A DNA stretch of 14,880 nucleotides, taken from assembly GCA_031290815.1 (NCBI GenBank), contig JAISLO010000091.1, forward strand, positions 1-14,880, in the 5' to 3' direction. The stretch's first letter is position 1; every line of letters starts with the position of its first letter. Below are positions 8,216 through 14,880 of this stretch, one piece after another. Origin of the DNA: Synergistaceae bacterium. Lineage in GTDB: Bacteria > Synergistota > Synergistia > Synergistales > Synergistaceae. Position numbers and translations under genes: made by a program. Under the pieces are notes generated by a model. It was not told where the DNA came from, made no database searches, and was given only the letters and a program-made list of their open reading frames with translations.

Positions 8216-10121
8216 AAAGTTCCTCCACAAAACACGCTATGCCGCCGGCGGTCAGCCCCTGATCCTCGAGCTGCTGAGCCCTCGTCGCGTGCGTGATATA
8301 TTTTGGACCGACCCCTATCGGGTACACTCTGCATCTGACGCCGGATGTCGAAGCCCTCGCCGCTATGGACTCGCCTATGCCGCCGGTCACATACCCGTCC
8401 TCCGCCACCACCATGAGCGAGTATTTCGCCATCGCCCCGTCGATAGAGGGCCAGTCCATGGGAGCCGCGAAACGCAGGTCCATCACGGCCGGCCCCGGAA
8501 TCCCCCTGGCCTCGCACTCAGCGGCCGCGCCAAGCGCGATTTCGACAGCGCTGCCCAATCCGACCAGACAGACGGTCTCGCCGTCTGACAGCATCTCAGC
8601 CTTGCCCCACGGAGCAGGGACAGATCCGGGCTGTCTCGCTACCGAATCCGGAGCGGAGCCCTTGGGATATCGGATCATCATCGGAAAATTACCGTCGTGC
8701 CATCCGGACATCATGAAATCGAGGTCGACCCTGTCCCTCGGCACGCCGATCGTCAAACCTGGAACGCTCTTTCCCCACGCCATGTCGAGGAGCCCCTGAT
8801 GCGTCTCCCCGTCCTCGCCTGTGAGGCCCGCCCTGTCCACCGCGATCAGGACAGGGTGTTTTTGCATGCATATATCATGCACAAGCTGGTCCGCCGCCCT
8901 TTGGAGGAAGGTGGAGTATATGCAGACGACCGGCCTCATGCCGCCGGCCGCGAGGCCCGCGGCATACGTTAGCATGTGTCCCTCTGCGATGCCGACGTCG
9001 AAGAACCTGTCAGGGAAGAGCCCCCTGAAAGCTTCGAGGCGCGTGCCTCCCTCCATCGCTGCGGTACACGCCGCTATCCTCGGATCTCTCGACGCCATCT
9101 CACAGATCTTGTCGGCGACCGATTTGCTCCAGTCCGCGCCTTTTTTCCTGGCGGCCTGCGACGCCGCCGGCCCTATGACTGTGCCGGAGCCGACGCCGTG
9201 GAATTTCGACGGCTCATCCTCCGCCTCCGAACAGCCCTTGCCCTTTTTCGTTATGACGTGAATCAGGAGCGGTTTCGGGTACTGTTTCGAGAGCTCGAAT
9301 ATCTCCTCCAATTCCATGGAGTCGTGACCGTCGAACGGGCCCCAGTAACTGATGTCCATCTCCTCGAACATGTTTGTGGGCAGCAACAGGGACTTCAGCT
9401 TTGTCTTGACCCTGTCCAGCCAGTTCTCCACGCCTCGGCCCTCTGCCGACGCGCGGCACCGGTCCTTGACGAATTTTTTGAGGCGCATGTACGGCGCGCT
9501 CACGGACAGTTTCGCCAAGTGTTCGGCTATGCCTCCCACCCTGGGGCTTATGGACATCTTGTTGTCGTTCAATATGATCGTCAGCTTTGTTCCGCAGACG
9601 GACACGTTGTTCAACGCCTCCAGCGCCAGGCCGTTCAGGAGCGCTCCGTCGCCTATAACAGCCACGACCTCGTGTCCCTGCCCTCTCAGGTCTCTCGCCT
9701 TGGCAAATCCAAGGGCAGCGGATATCGACGTGCTGCTGTGCCCCACGTCGAAGGCGTCGAACTTGCTCTCCGCCCTCCTTGGGAACCCCGAGATCCCGCC
9801 CTTGGTTCGCAGGGTATTGAATTTAGTCAGCCTGTCCGTCAGAATCTTATATGCGTAAGCCTGGTGCCCGACGTCAAAGATTATCCTATCCCTCTCCGGG
9901 TTGAATACGCGCAGGAGGGCGACGCACAGCTCGACTGCCCCGAGCGAGCTGCCCAAATGCCCTCCGTTTTTCAGCGTGACGTCGATTATCAGCTTGCGGA
10001 TGTCGTTGCAGAGAGCCTTCACCTCGTCCTCGCCCAAGATGGCGAGGCCCTTGTAGTTTCCAGCAAATTCCAGTATCGTCTTGTAAGGCGGTCTTTCCAT
10101 GTCCTCAGTCCGTGGATTCAT
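8187..10121 (-). CDS. dxs: 1-deoxy-D-xylulose-5-phosphate synthase
   Basis: Dxs condenses pyruvate and glyceraldehyde 3-phosphate, with thiamine diphosphate and Mg2+, in the first step of the MEP isoprenoid pathway. It is a cytoplasmic dimer. Of 644 residues, the first domain has GGHLGSSLGAVEL (H55), the thiamine-diphosphate motif GDG (157–159) with NDN at 185–187, and SYWGPFDGHD. The second domain has catalytic Glu380 in IAEGHM, R408 in FLQRAADQ, and the substrate-binding VDRAGLTGEDGETHQG segment with D437 and H441. The third domain is present to the end. Start: the ATG at 10119–10121 is chosen, 13 bp after the ispA stop; its ribosome site is weak (GGCGGG). A TTG at 10154 overlapping ispA and an ATG at 10100 are alternatives. 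Residues 1–25 before the core look variable. Its neighbour ispA uses the pathway's products. Confidence 0.95.
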   Translation of the reverse strand: MNPRTEDMERPPYKTILEFAGNYKGLAILGEDEVKALCNDIRKLIIDVTLKNGGHLGSSLGAVELCVALLRVFNPERDRIIFDVGHQAYAYKILTDRLTKFNTLRTKGGISGFPRRAESKFDAFDVGHSSTSISAALGFAKARDLRGQGHEVVAVIGDGALLNGLALEALNNVSVCGTKLTIILNDNKMSISPRVGGIAEHLAKLSVSAPYMRLKKFVKDRCRASAEGRGVENWLDRVKTKLKSLLLPTNMFEEMDISYWGPFDGHDSMELEEIFELSKQYPKPLLIHVITKKGKGCSEAEDEPSKFHGVGSGTVIGPAASQAARKKGADWSKSVADKICEMASRDPRIAACTAAMEGGTRLEAFRGLFPDRFFDVGIAEGHMLTYAAGLAAGGMRPVVCIYSTFLQRAADQLVHDICMQKHPVLIAVDRAGLTGEDGETHQGLLDMAWGKSVPGLTIGVPRDRVDLDFMMSGWHDGNFPMMIRYPKGSAPDSVARQPGSVPAPWGKAEMLSDGETVCLVGLGSAVEIALGAAAECEARGIPGPAVMDLRFAAPMDWPSIDGAMAKYSLMVVAEDGYVTGGIGESIAARASTSGVRCRVYPIGVGPKYITHATRAQQLEDQGLTAGGIACFVEELYGGNTAASG

Positions 10122-10134
10122 CTCTTGCCCGCCA

Positions 10135-11082
10135 TCAGCTTCCCCTGTTGGCAAGCGATCTGGCGAAATCTATCAGTAGATCGCCCTCCGGGAACAACTG
10201 TTCTATGGACCTTTCCGCCTCCTCGGATTCCTCCATCGCGAGGCGTTTGGCCTCTTCCAAGCCATAGGCCGACACGAACGTCCTTTTGTTTTGGGCCTCG
10301 TCCTTCCTGGGGGTCTTTCCTAGCTCCTCCCTGGCGGCGGTGACGTCGAGTATGTCGTCGACTATCTGGAATGCGAGCCCCAGATGTGTTCCGTAATCAT
10401 AGTAGCACTGCAGCGTGGTGTCTGGAATATCGCCGAGCATGGCGCCGGACACGACCGCCGCCCTGATGAGGGACGCTGTCTTGGCCCCGGCTATCCTGTA
10501 CACGAAATCCCTCTCGGAGGATTGGCTCCCGGCGTCGGTGTCAAGAGCCTGACCGCCGCACATGCCGGCCGGGCCAGCCGCCTCGCTCAGTATGTTCACG
10601 GCCCGGACGGCGCGATCGAGAGGAATTCCAAAGGACGGAAGCCTGGAGAGCGCGAAACCGAAGGCCCATACCATGAGCGCATCCCCGGCAAGCAGGGACA
10701 GACATTCGCCGTATACCTTGTGATTGGAGGGATGTCCGCGCCTGTAGTCGTCGTTGTCCATGCACGGAAGGTCGTCGTGTATGAGCGATGCCGTGTGCAT
10801 GAACTCGACCGCCATCGCCATCGGGAGGGCTTTCCCCGGATCCACTCCGCATCGCTCCGCGGCCGCGAGGCAGAGGACCGGGCGCAGCCTCTTGCCGCCG
10901 GCCCTCAGCGAGTATAGCATTGACTCCATCAGCCTTTGCGGAACGTTATCCGGCACGCTCTCGGAGAGCCCGGCGAGATGTTCCTCGAAGATGCCGACAT
11001 ACTGCCCGCTCAAAACGGCGAACGCCGATCTTTCGCTGTCGCCGCTCGTCTTATCGTCTTTATCAGCCATCGGCAAGACCAC
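10135..11082 (-). CDS. ispA: Short-chain trans-prenyl diphosphate synthase (IspA-type, FPP or GGPP)
   Basis: This enzyme joins isopentenyl diphosphate to allylic primers. Motifs: GGKRLRP (62–68), the first Asp-rich motif DDLPCMD (103–109) with NDDYRRGHPSNHK behind it, GDAL (133–136), and the second Asp-rich motif QIVDDILDV (239–247). The two extra residues in the first motif are typical of bacterial type II farnesyl diphosphate synthases. Position −5 before the motif is Ala98 (TASLIHDD) where E. coli IspA has Tyr, so a longer product such as geranylgeranyl diphosphate is possible. The GTG at 11080–11082 has AGGGAG with a 6-nt spacer and is preferred; the ATG at 11070 is an alternative. Either start lies inside the 3' end of xseB (20 or 8 bp overlap). 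The gene is directly upstream of dxs, as in many bacteria, which supports an isoprenoid operon. Confidence 0.93.
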   Translation of the reverse strand: MVLPMADKDDKTSGDSERSAFAVLSGQYVGIFEEHLAGLSESVPDNVPQRLMESMLYSLRAGGKRLRPVLCLAAAERCGVDPGKALPMAMAVEFMHTASLIHDDLPCMDNDDYRRGHPSNHKVYGECLSLLAGDALMVWAFGFALSRLPSFGIPLDRAVRAVNILSEAAGPAGMCGGQALDTDAGSQSSERDFVYRIAGAKTASLIRAAVVSGAMLGDIPDTTLQCYYDYGTHLGLAFQIVDDILDVTAAREELGKTPRKDEAQNKRTFVSAYGLEEAKRLAMEESEEAERSIEQLFPEGDLLIDFARSLANRGS

Positions 11083-11269
11083 TCTCCGCTCCCTGATCGC
11101 TCGTCAAAATAGTCACCCTTCTCTTGGCGTCCTCCAGATACTCACGACAGTTCTTTATCAATTTTATCCCCTCCTCGAACAATTCGAGGGACTCATCGAT
11201 CCCCGGATTTTCCGATTCGAACCAGTTGACAATCTCCTGCAGCCTCTCCATATCATTGCTGAAGCTCAT
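11063..11269 (-). CDS. xseB: Exodeoxyribonuclease VII small subunit
   Basis: XseB wraps around the large subunit XseA to form exonuclease VII, which degrades single-stranded DNA from both ends. The 68-residue protein is of normal length (60–85). It has the family pattern of two helices: MERLQEIVNWFESENPGI, then ESLELFEEGIKLIKNCREYL, matching the usual 'fE.al.rLe.IV..LE.gelsLeesl.lyeeGm.L...c...L..ae.kv'. The ATG at 11267–11269 is preceded by GGGAGAGG with a 6-nt spacer. It is the first gene of the minus-strand run and overlaps the start of ispA by 20 bp. The partner xseA is not next to it, which is unusual and may reflect the AT-rich insertion upstream. Confidence 0.92.
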   Translation of the reverse strand: MSFSNDMERLQEIVNWFESENPGIDESLELFEEGIKLIKNCREYLEDAKRRVTILTSDQGAESGLADG

Positions 11270-11300
11270 GACAAACCTCTCCCAACGAGTAAAGGCAATC

Positions 11301-11326
11301 GCGCCAAAAGAGTCCGCTCCTGGCGC
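11301..11326 (-). promoter_or_regulatory. Leader hairpin upstream of xseB
   Basis: A perfect 6-bp inverted repeat GCGCCA…TGGCGC (11301–11306 with 11321–11326) continues inward, after a 2-nt bulge, with four more pairs (GGAG with TCTC, one of them G·T) around a CGGA loop. In the minus-strand transcript this forms a hairpin about 32 nt before the xseB ATG and just after a possible −10 element. No U-tract follows, so it is not a standard terminator. It may be an operator or an mRNA-stabilising leader; the role is unknown. Confidence 0.35.
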
Positions 11327-11329
11327 ATA

Positions 11330-11357
11330 TATTTATGAAACACTTACCGGATCGCAA
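11330..11357 (-). promoter_or_regulatory. Possible sigma-70 promoter for the xseB–recN operon
   Basis: On the minus strand TTGCGA (11352–11357) is separated by 16 bp from TAAATA (11330–11335), inside the only locally AT-rich patch (CATAAATATATG) upstream of xseB. The −10 match is poor, so this is offered only as the best candidate in the gap. A promoter is expected somewhere in 11270–11536 because the operon begins with xseB. Confidence 0.25.
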
Positions 11358-11397
11358 GACAACGCAACTCGCCGCCGGCATATCACATCCATCAAAA

Positions 11398-11422
11398 GTC
11401 AGAGAGGATGACAAACTCTGAC
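11398..11422 (-). terminator. Possible weak terminator after the accessory genes
   Basis: A perfect 7-bp inverted repeat GTCAGAG (11398–11404) / CTCTGAC (11416–11422) with an 11-nt loop is followed on the minus strand by TTTT. It lies about 115 nt past the stop of the YdbC-like gene and before xseB, so it could separate accessory transcription from the housekeeping operon. The stem is short and the U-tract brief. The rest of 11270–11536 holds no convincing gene or RNA. Confidence 0.35.
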
Positions 11423-11536
11423 GCCTCATTCGCGAAAAAAATCCATCTATGACATTTTACCACAACTGCTCCGTTCTATTGATCATTCGAAATACCGCCG
11501 GCAAATTGCCAGGGAAGCGTTATAGTTTAAAGATAC

Positions 11537-11782
11537 TTAGCTATCAAGTTCAGCGATTTCTGCGGTGAGAAGTTCGTGTAGCTTTCTCATCTCGGCTTCC
11601 GTCAAAGTTACGCCTTTGCCCATTTTCTGATGTTCGCCATCCCAGTCACGGACATCGTACTTCGGTTCACGGCCATTCCAGCTTATGCGGTTGAATTCTT
11701 TGCGCCAACCTTTACTTCTTTCTGAGATTATGCCGAGCTCATTGATTATCTCGTACTTAAAGTCTTCCTTTTTTGTTGCCAT
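11537..11782 (-). CDS. YdbC/PC4-like single-stranded nucleic-acid-binding protein
   Basis: The 81-residue protein matches the YdbC family, bacterial relatives of the PC4 transcription coactivator, whose small beta-sheet-plus-helix fold binds single-stranded DNA as a dimer. Visible family features are FKYEIINELGIISE at 8–21, KGWRKEFNRISWNGREPKYD (24–43), the RDWD…HQKMGKG stretch (45–57) and a terminal helix beginning TLTEAEMRKLHELL. The ATG at 11780–11782 is chosen because GGGGA precedes it with a 6-nt spacer; an in-frame ATG at 11788 and a TTG at 11815 are less well placed. The gene begins 17 bp after the stop of the large helicase gene, so the two are very probably cotranscribed. A role in the same process, such as binding unwound strands, is inference. 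Composition is AT-rich like the helicase gene and unlike xseB. Confidence 0.85.
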   Translation of the reverse strand: MATKKEDFKYEIINELGIISERSKGWRKEFNRISWNGREPKYDVRDWDGEHQKMGKGVTLTEAEMRKLHELLTAEIAELDS

Positions 11783-11799
11783 ATCCATTCCCCACTTCG

Positions 11800-14700
11800 T
11801 TAATTGGCTCGCCAAGCAGGTTTACCTTTCGTCGCAAGTGAGCCTCTTTTTTCAAATGAATAGTTCATTTCCGAACCCTTCAGAGCTTGCTCAATATCCG
11901 AATGTTGAGCAGGAGAATCAATAACCCAAAGATAGCTACCGGTAGCTCTGTTGTCTATATACGCAACGCCAAGTCGTTCTAATTCCGAAATCACCGGGAC
12001 AGTAAACAAGGTCAACTGTCCGTCGTTAATGCGGCGCCGTGGCTCTTTTGCCTGCGCAGTGTCATGCTTTGCCGGCACAATTTGACCCGGCTTCGTTTTC
12101 GTTGGCAATACTTTGCTTTCAACATCCGTTTTATCGCTTGTCGACTGCTTTTTCACAGGGCGTTTTGTTACCTCTGCAAGAGGCTGAGAAAGGTCAGTCC
12201 TTGACGGTAACGATTTACCATGTATTTCTTTTCGTACAGTTGCTTGTTCTGACGATAAAATGTTTCCTGAAACAGGAAGAACCTCCGGTATTGTGACGAC
12301 ATCATCAACATCGCTTGGGATTGATGATAAGTCAGGCTCATACCATTCATCAAGGATTTGGTTGACCCTTACCTTAACTCTATCAAGAAGGGCTGATGAT
12401 TGGGATTGGTGAGATTCTTCCGTAGAACGATGCTCTGGTGTGATGCCGAGTTCTAAGAGGGCATTCTTCACCCGTTGCATTGTTTTGTCTGGATCACGAT
12501 AATATTCGCTGCCACGTATGCGGATAAACTGCCAGCCTATTCGCTCAAGAATAGCTTGTCTCTCCATATCCGAACGGATTTGGTATTCACTACTATGCCA
12601 AGCCTCTCCGTCACATTCGAGAGCTACTTTTTTCTTGCCGCAACTTACGACCATATCAATTCGATATGCGCCGACTTCATATTGCTGGGTAATACTATAC
12701 CCTGCGGCAATAAGCGATTTCCCGACGGATTCCTCGAAGGGTGACCCTGCCCGCGCCTCTACGGCGCCGGCCACTTGGACAAAGACACTTGGATTCGCGG
12801 CATATTCAAGCAAGTCGCGGCGCATATCTCCACTTTTCAGGTCTTTCCCAAAATCAAGCGAATGGACTACCCATAGTTGTTCCTTTGCACGACTGGCAGC
12901 AACATTGTATCTCTGCTTAGTGGACGCATCAATGCCTTGGCCTGTTAAACGCAGAGGACCATCACCCTCGTTACTATCGACAAGGGAAAGTATAATTATG
13001 TCCCTCTCGTCGCCTTGAAAATGTGAAGCATTACCACACAATATCAGACGATCCTGAATAACATCCGCAGAAAGTCGGTCCAATATTTTTGTTTGTATGA
13101 GTTGAGCTTGGTAATCGCCCAAGAGCGATATAACTCCAAATGTCATACCTGAATACTCGGGCTGCTCAATGCACGCAGAGATAATCGCAACTATAGCTTC
13201 TGCCTCTTTGACGTTAACTTTGCGTCGTCCGTCACGCTCTCCGTCGGCTACGCGATAACTAACCACCTGTGGTAAAAGTTTTGCAGTTCCAGAATCCCTA
13301 AGCGGTTTAATTTTATAGTCGTAGCTCAATTTGTTACTGTATCCAATGATTTCGGGCAAACAACGAAAGTGCTCGCGGAGCATTAAGGGTTGAAATGTTG
13401 TCTGAGCTATGTCATAAAGAGAAGTTTTGGCTTCATAAAGCACCCAGTTTGGAATCACTTCTTTTATGTACATATCTCGTAAAGCGTTAATTCTGTCGAC
13501 ATCAACACCGACAGCGAGAGGGCTGACTTGTTTGTCGTCGCCAACAATGATAATTTTCTTGGCCATATAGAGTATCCCAATGGACGATAGATCGCATTGA
13601 CTGGCTTCGTCAACGATTATTACGTCAAATTTGTTTACTGCCGGATTAAGGGTGTCCATAGCCTTACTGACAGGCATAATCCAAGCTGGGACAGCTCTTT
13701 GGCACATTGCCATTTGTTCCATCGCTTGGCGGCGATAAAGCGGCGCATTTTTGCCTGTTCCTTTACCAATCTTTCTGACAGTCATTTTCCATCCCTGCAA
13801 AGCTTGCCGCATACTCAGGTCTGACTCTGTATTCCGCAAAAGGTGGTACCAAGCCTTATACGCAGCTAATTCAGCCGTTGCCTCTCTGAATTTTTTACTC
13901 AGTGAAGCATTTTGTTTTTGCAGATCTTCAAAGGGCCGCCCCGTAATCTCGTCAATAATGCCAGCAAACTGTTTCCACTTCCAAGCATCAGCGATGTTGT
14001 CGGGACAACTACTTGAACCATGAATACCCTGCCTATTTTCTATCGCTTCAGCCCAGAACGGCGCTATATCGCGTAGTTTGGACAAGATTTCGCGTCGTTG
14101 TCTATTGATGACATATTTCGTATAAAGTTCACATAACTGACCGTATTGAGTTTCATAGTTTAAGACATCCAATTGAAAAATTGCTTTTCTCAAATCTCTG
14201 CAAACCAATGATGTGTTAAGCATAGCACTTGAAACAGCGGACATAATAGAAGTTTGTTTTGCGTTGCAATCGGAAAGAAGAGTTTCTTTCTTAGCCATTT
14301 CTGCGTTGTATTCGGTCCATTCGCAGACGGTTTGAAGCAATCCCGGCAGTTTATGAACGATGTCATAAAATAATTGAGAAAACTGCTCTTGCTCCGTTGC
14401 CATTCTGTCCATCGGGAATGCCAAATCGAACGACAACCCGCAATTTTCAATTTCATCCCTGAATTGTGTCAATGTATTTGCGTGCCAATCCAAAAAGGTT
14501 TGTATATCCGGAACAAAACGCATTGCGATATTTTCAGGATCACTTCCCAAAGCAGAGAACTCCTGGACGCCATTTTTGCCGAGTAACTCATTCCATAATG
14601 GCTCTATTTCCGCCCTCAACCGATTTATCTCTACAAAGGCCGAAAGGGTTTCACAATCGGACACACTATTGATTGGGTTGCCGTTTATTCTAACGCCATT

Positions 14701-14880
14701 ACAAATTGCTTTGATGTTTTTGTTAAAAAACATATAAAATGCTGATGGCTTACCTTTAGAGAAAAGTGTTTTCATTTTGTCAATGCTCGTGTTTATCGTC
14801 GAAGCGCTAATCGCAGAATCTATCTCGACATTCTTTCCCATAAGCAAAACAATACTATCATCGGCAAAGCTGGAAGCGTC
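11800..14880 (-). CDS. Large SF1 helicase–nuclease, Hhe/DUF4011-type defence protein (N-terminus outside window)
   Basis: The frame is open to the right edge, so at least 1026 C-terminal residues are visible. Numbering from the TTG at 14847, residues 407–417 hold motif II (FDVIIVDEASQ), 435–443 motif III (VGDDKQVSP), 489–500 motif IV (MLREHFRCLPEI), 608–621 motif V (SHFQGDERDIII) and 645–655 motif VI (QRYNVAASRAK). KIGKGTGKNAP (359–369) is a conserved family segment, not Walker A, which must lie upstream. Residues 700–800 form a Vsr/DUF559-like nuclease with RIDMVV (D731), ALECDGEAWH and a later R..D..RQ..L..IGW. Then come a low-complexity linker (about 805–945) with QLTLF at 944–948 and a C-terminal module with YIDNRATGSYLWVI…TKGKPAW. 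DUF4011–helicase–Vsr proteins are reported as antiphage defence (Hhe). Membership is by motif recognition; the N-terminal domain is unseen. Confidence 0.88.
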   Translation of the reverse strand, partial: DASSFADDSIVLLMGKNVEIDSAISASTINTSIDKMKTLFSKGKPSAFYMFFNKNIKAICNGVRINGNPINSVSDCETLSAFVEINRLRAEIEPLWNELLGKNGVQEFSALGSDPENIAMRFVPDIQTFLDWHANTLTQFRDEIENCGLSFDLAFPMDRMATEQEQFSQLFYDIVHKLPGLLQTVCEWTEYNAEMAKKETLLSDCNAKQTSIMSAVSSAMLNTSLVCRDLRKAIFQLDVLNYETQYGQLCELYTKYVINRQRREILSKLRDIAPFWAEAIENRQGIHGSSSCPDNIADAWKWKQFAGIIDEITGRPFEDLQKQNASLSKKFREATAELAAYKAWYHLLRNTESDLSMRQALQGWKMTVRKIGKGTGKNAPLYRRQAMEQMAMCQRAVPAWIMPVSKAMDTLNPAVNKFDVIIVDEASQCDLSSIGILYMAKKIIIVGDDKQVSPLAVGVDVDRINALRDMYIKEVIPNWVLYEAKTSLYDIAQTTFQPLMLREHFRCLPEIIGYSNKLSYDYKIKPLRDSGTAKLLPQVVSYRVADGERDGRRKVNVKEAEAIVAIISACIEQPEYSGMTFGVISLLGDYQAQLIQTKILDRLSADVIQDRLILCGNASHFQGDERDIIILSLVDSNEGDGPLRLTGQGIDASTKQRYNVAASRAKEQLWVVHSLDFGKDLKSGDMRRDLLEYAANPSVFVQVAGAVEARAGSPFEESVGKSLIAAGYSITQQYEVGAYRIDMVVSCGKKKVALECDGEAWHSSEYQIRSDMERQAILERIGWQFIRIRGSEYYRDPDKTMQRVKNALLELGITPEHRSTEESHQSQSSALLDRVKVRVNQILDEWYEPDLSSIPSDVDDVVTIPEVLPVSGNILSSEQATVRKEIHGKSLPSRTDLSQPLAEVTKRPVKKQSTSDKTDVESKVLPTKTKPGQIVPAKHDTAQAKEPRRRINDGQLTLFTVPVISELERLGVAYIDNRATGSYLWVIDSPAQHSDIEQALKGSEMNYSFEKRGSLATKGKPAWRAN

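Larger units (their letters stand above)
11537..14880. other. AT-richer, probably horizontally acquired block
   Basis: Base composition falls from roughly 60% G+C in the xseB–recN operon to roughly 45% here, estimated by eye on sample lines. The change coincides with the intergenic gap 11270–11536 and with a switch from housekeeping to defence-type content. Codon third positions also change from mostly G/C to mixed. No integrase, transposase, tRNA or clear direct repeat marks the boundary, and the right end is outside the window. Confidence 0.65.

Noticed and set aside
8976..10343. Long open frame antisense to dxs and ispA (455 codons)
   Set aside because: It lies across two genes with complete catalytic motifs on the other strand and its product is Arg/Pro/Val-rich with no family resemblance.
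11253..11429. 58-codon minus-strand ORF in the gap upstream of xseB
   Set aside because: No Shine–Dalgarno sequence, no recognisable family, and it runs out of frame into xseB; it probably arises by chance.
11372..11503. 9-bp direct repeat CCGCCGGCA (11372–11380 and 11495–11503) as possible target-site duplication
   Set aside because: The sequence is short and G+C-rich, common by chance in this genome, and both copies lie in the same gap rather than flanking the accessory block.
13741..13773. GKGTGK in the helicase as a possible Walker A motif
   Set aside because: It is followed by N rather than S/T and lies only about 50 residues before motif II. It matches a conserved internal segment of this helicase family, so the true Walker A should be beyond the window edge.
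1..14880. Search for CRISPR repeats, tRNA, rRNA and transposon ends
   Set aside because: No regularly spaced repeats, tRNA-like cloverleaf, rRNA sequence or long terminal inverted repeats were recognised on reading both strands.

Overview
The window looks like a bacterial chromosome segment of about 60% G+C (judged by eye) joined to a visibly AT-richer block at its right end. The minus-strand order xseB–ispA–dxs–tlyA–nadK–recN is a housekeeping cluster. Combined with the high G+C, the type of glutamate-synthase-like protein and the style of the hybrid kinase, it suggests an anaerobic, deeply branching Gram-negative such as a member of Synergistota. That placement is an inference from gene order and protein style; no rRNA gene is present to confirm it.

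Left part (1–3263, plus strand): the 3' end of a FIST-domain sensor gene is followed 27 bp later by a cytoplasmic hybrid histidine kinase (coiled coil, PAS, HisKA, HATPase, receiver, HPt). FIST proteins are known to sit beside signalling kinases, so the two probably form one small-molecule sensing phosphorelay. A long hairpin at 3256–3300 lies between the convergent kinase and glutamate-synthase-like genes and can serve as a terminator for both.

Middle part (3365–11269, minus strand): a tightly packed run is read from right to left. It contains xseB (exonuclease VII small subunit), ispA (prenyl diphosphate synthase), dxs (first step of the MEP isoprenoid pathway), tlyA (rRNA 2'-O-methyltransferase), nadK (NAD kinase), recN (SMC-like break repair protein) and a stand-alone FMN/3Fe-4S glutamate-synthase-like protein with an N-terminal four-cysteine ribbon. 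Most junctions overlap or are under 60 bp, which indicates one operon. Dxs and the IspA-type synthase act in the same isoprenoid pathway, and XseB and RecN both act on DNA. The xseA gene usually found just upstream of xseB is absent here.

Right part (11537–14880, minus strand, AT-richer): the 3' part of a very large SF1 helicase–nuclease is followed 17 bp later by a small PC4/YdbC-type single-stranded-nucleic-acid-binding protein. The helicase has helicase motifs II–VI, a Vsr/DUF559-like nuclease domain, a disordered linker with a sliding-clamp-like motif, and a small C-terminal module. It resembles the DUF4011–helicase–Vsr (Hhe-type) antiviral defence proteins. The composition change and the gene content suggest a horizontally acquired defence module inserted upstream of xseB. 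The helicase N-terminus and its Walker A motif lie beyond the right edge.

No tRNA, rRNA, CRISPR array, transposase or integrase gene was seen.
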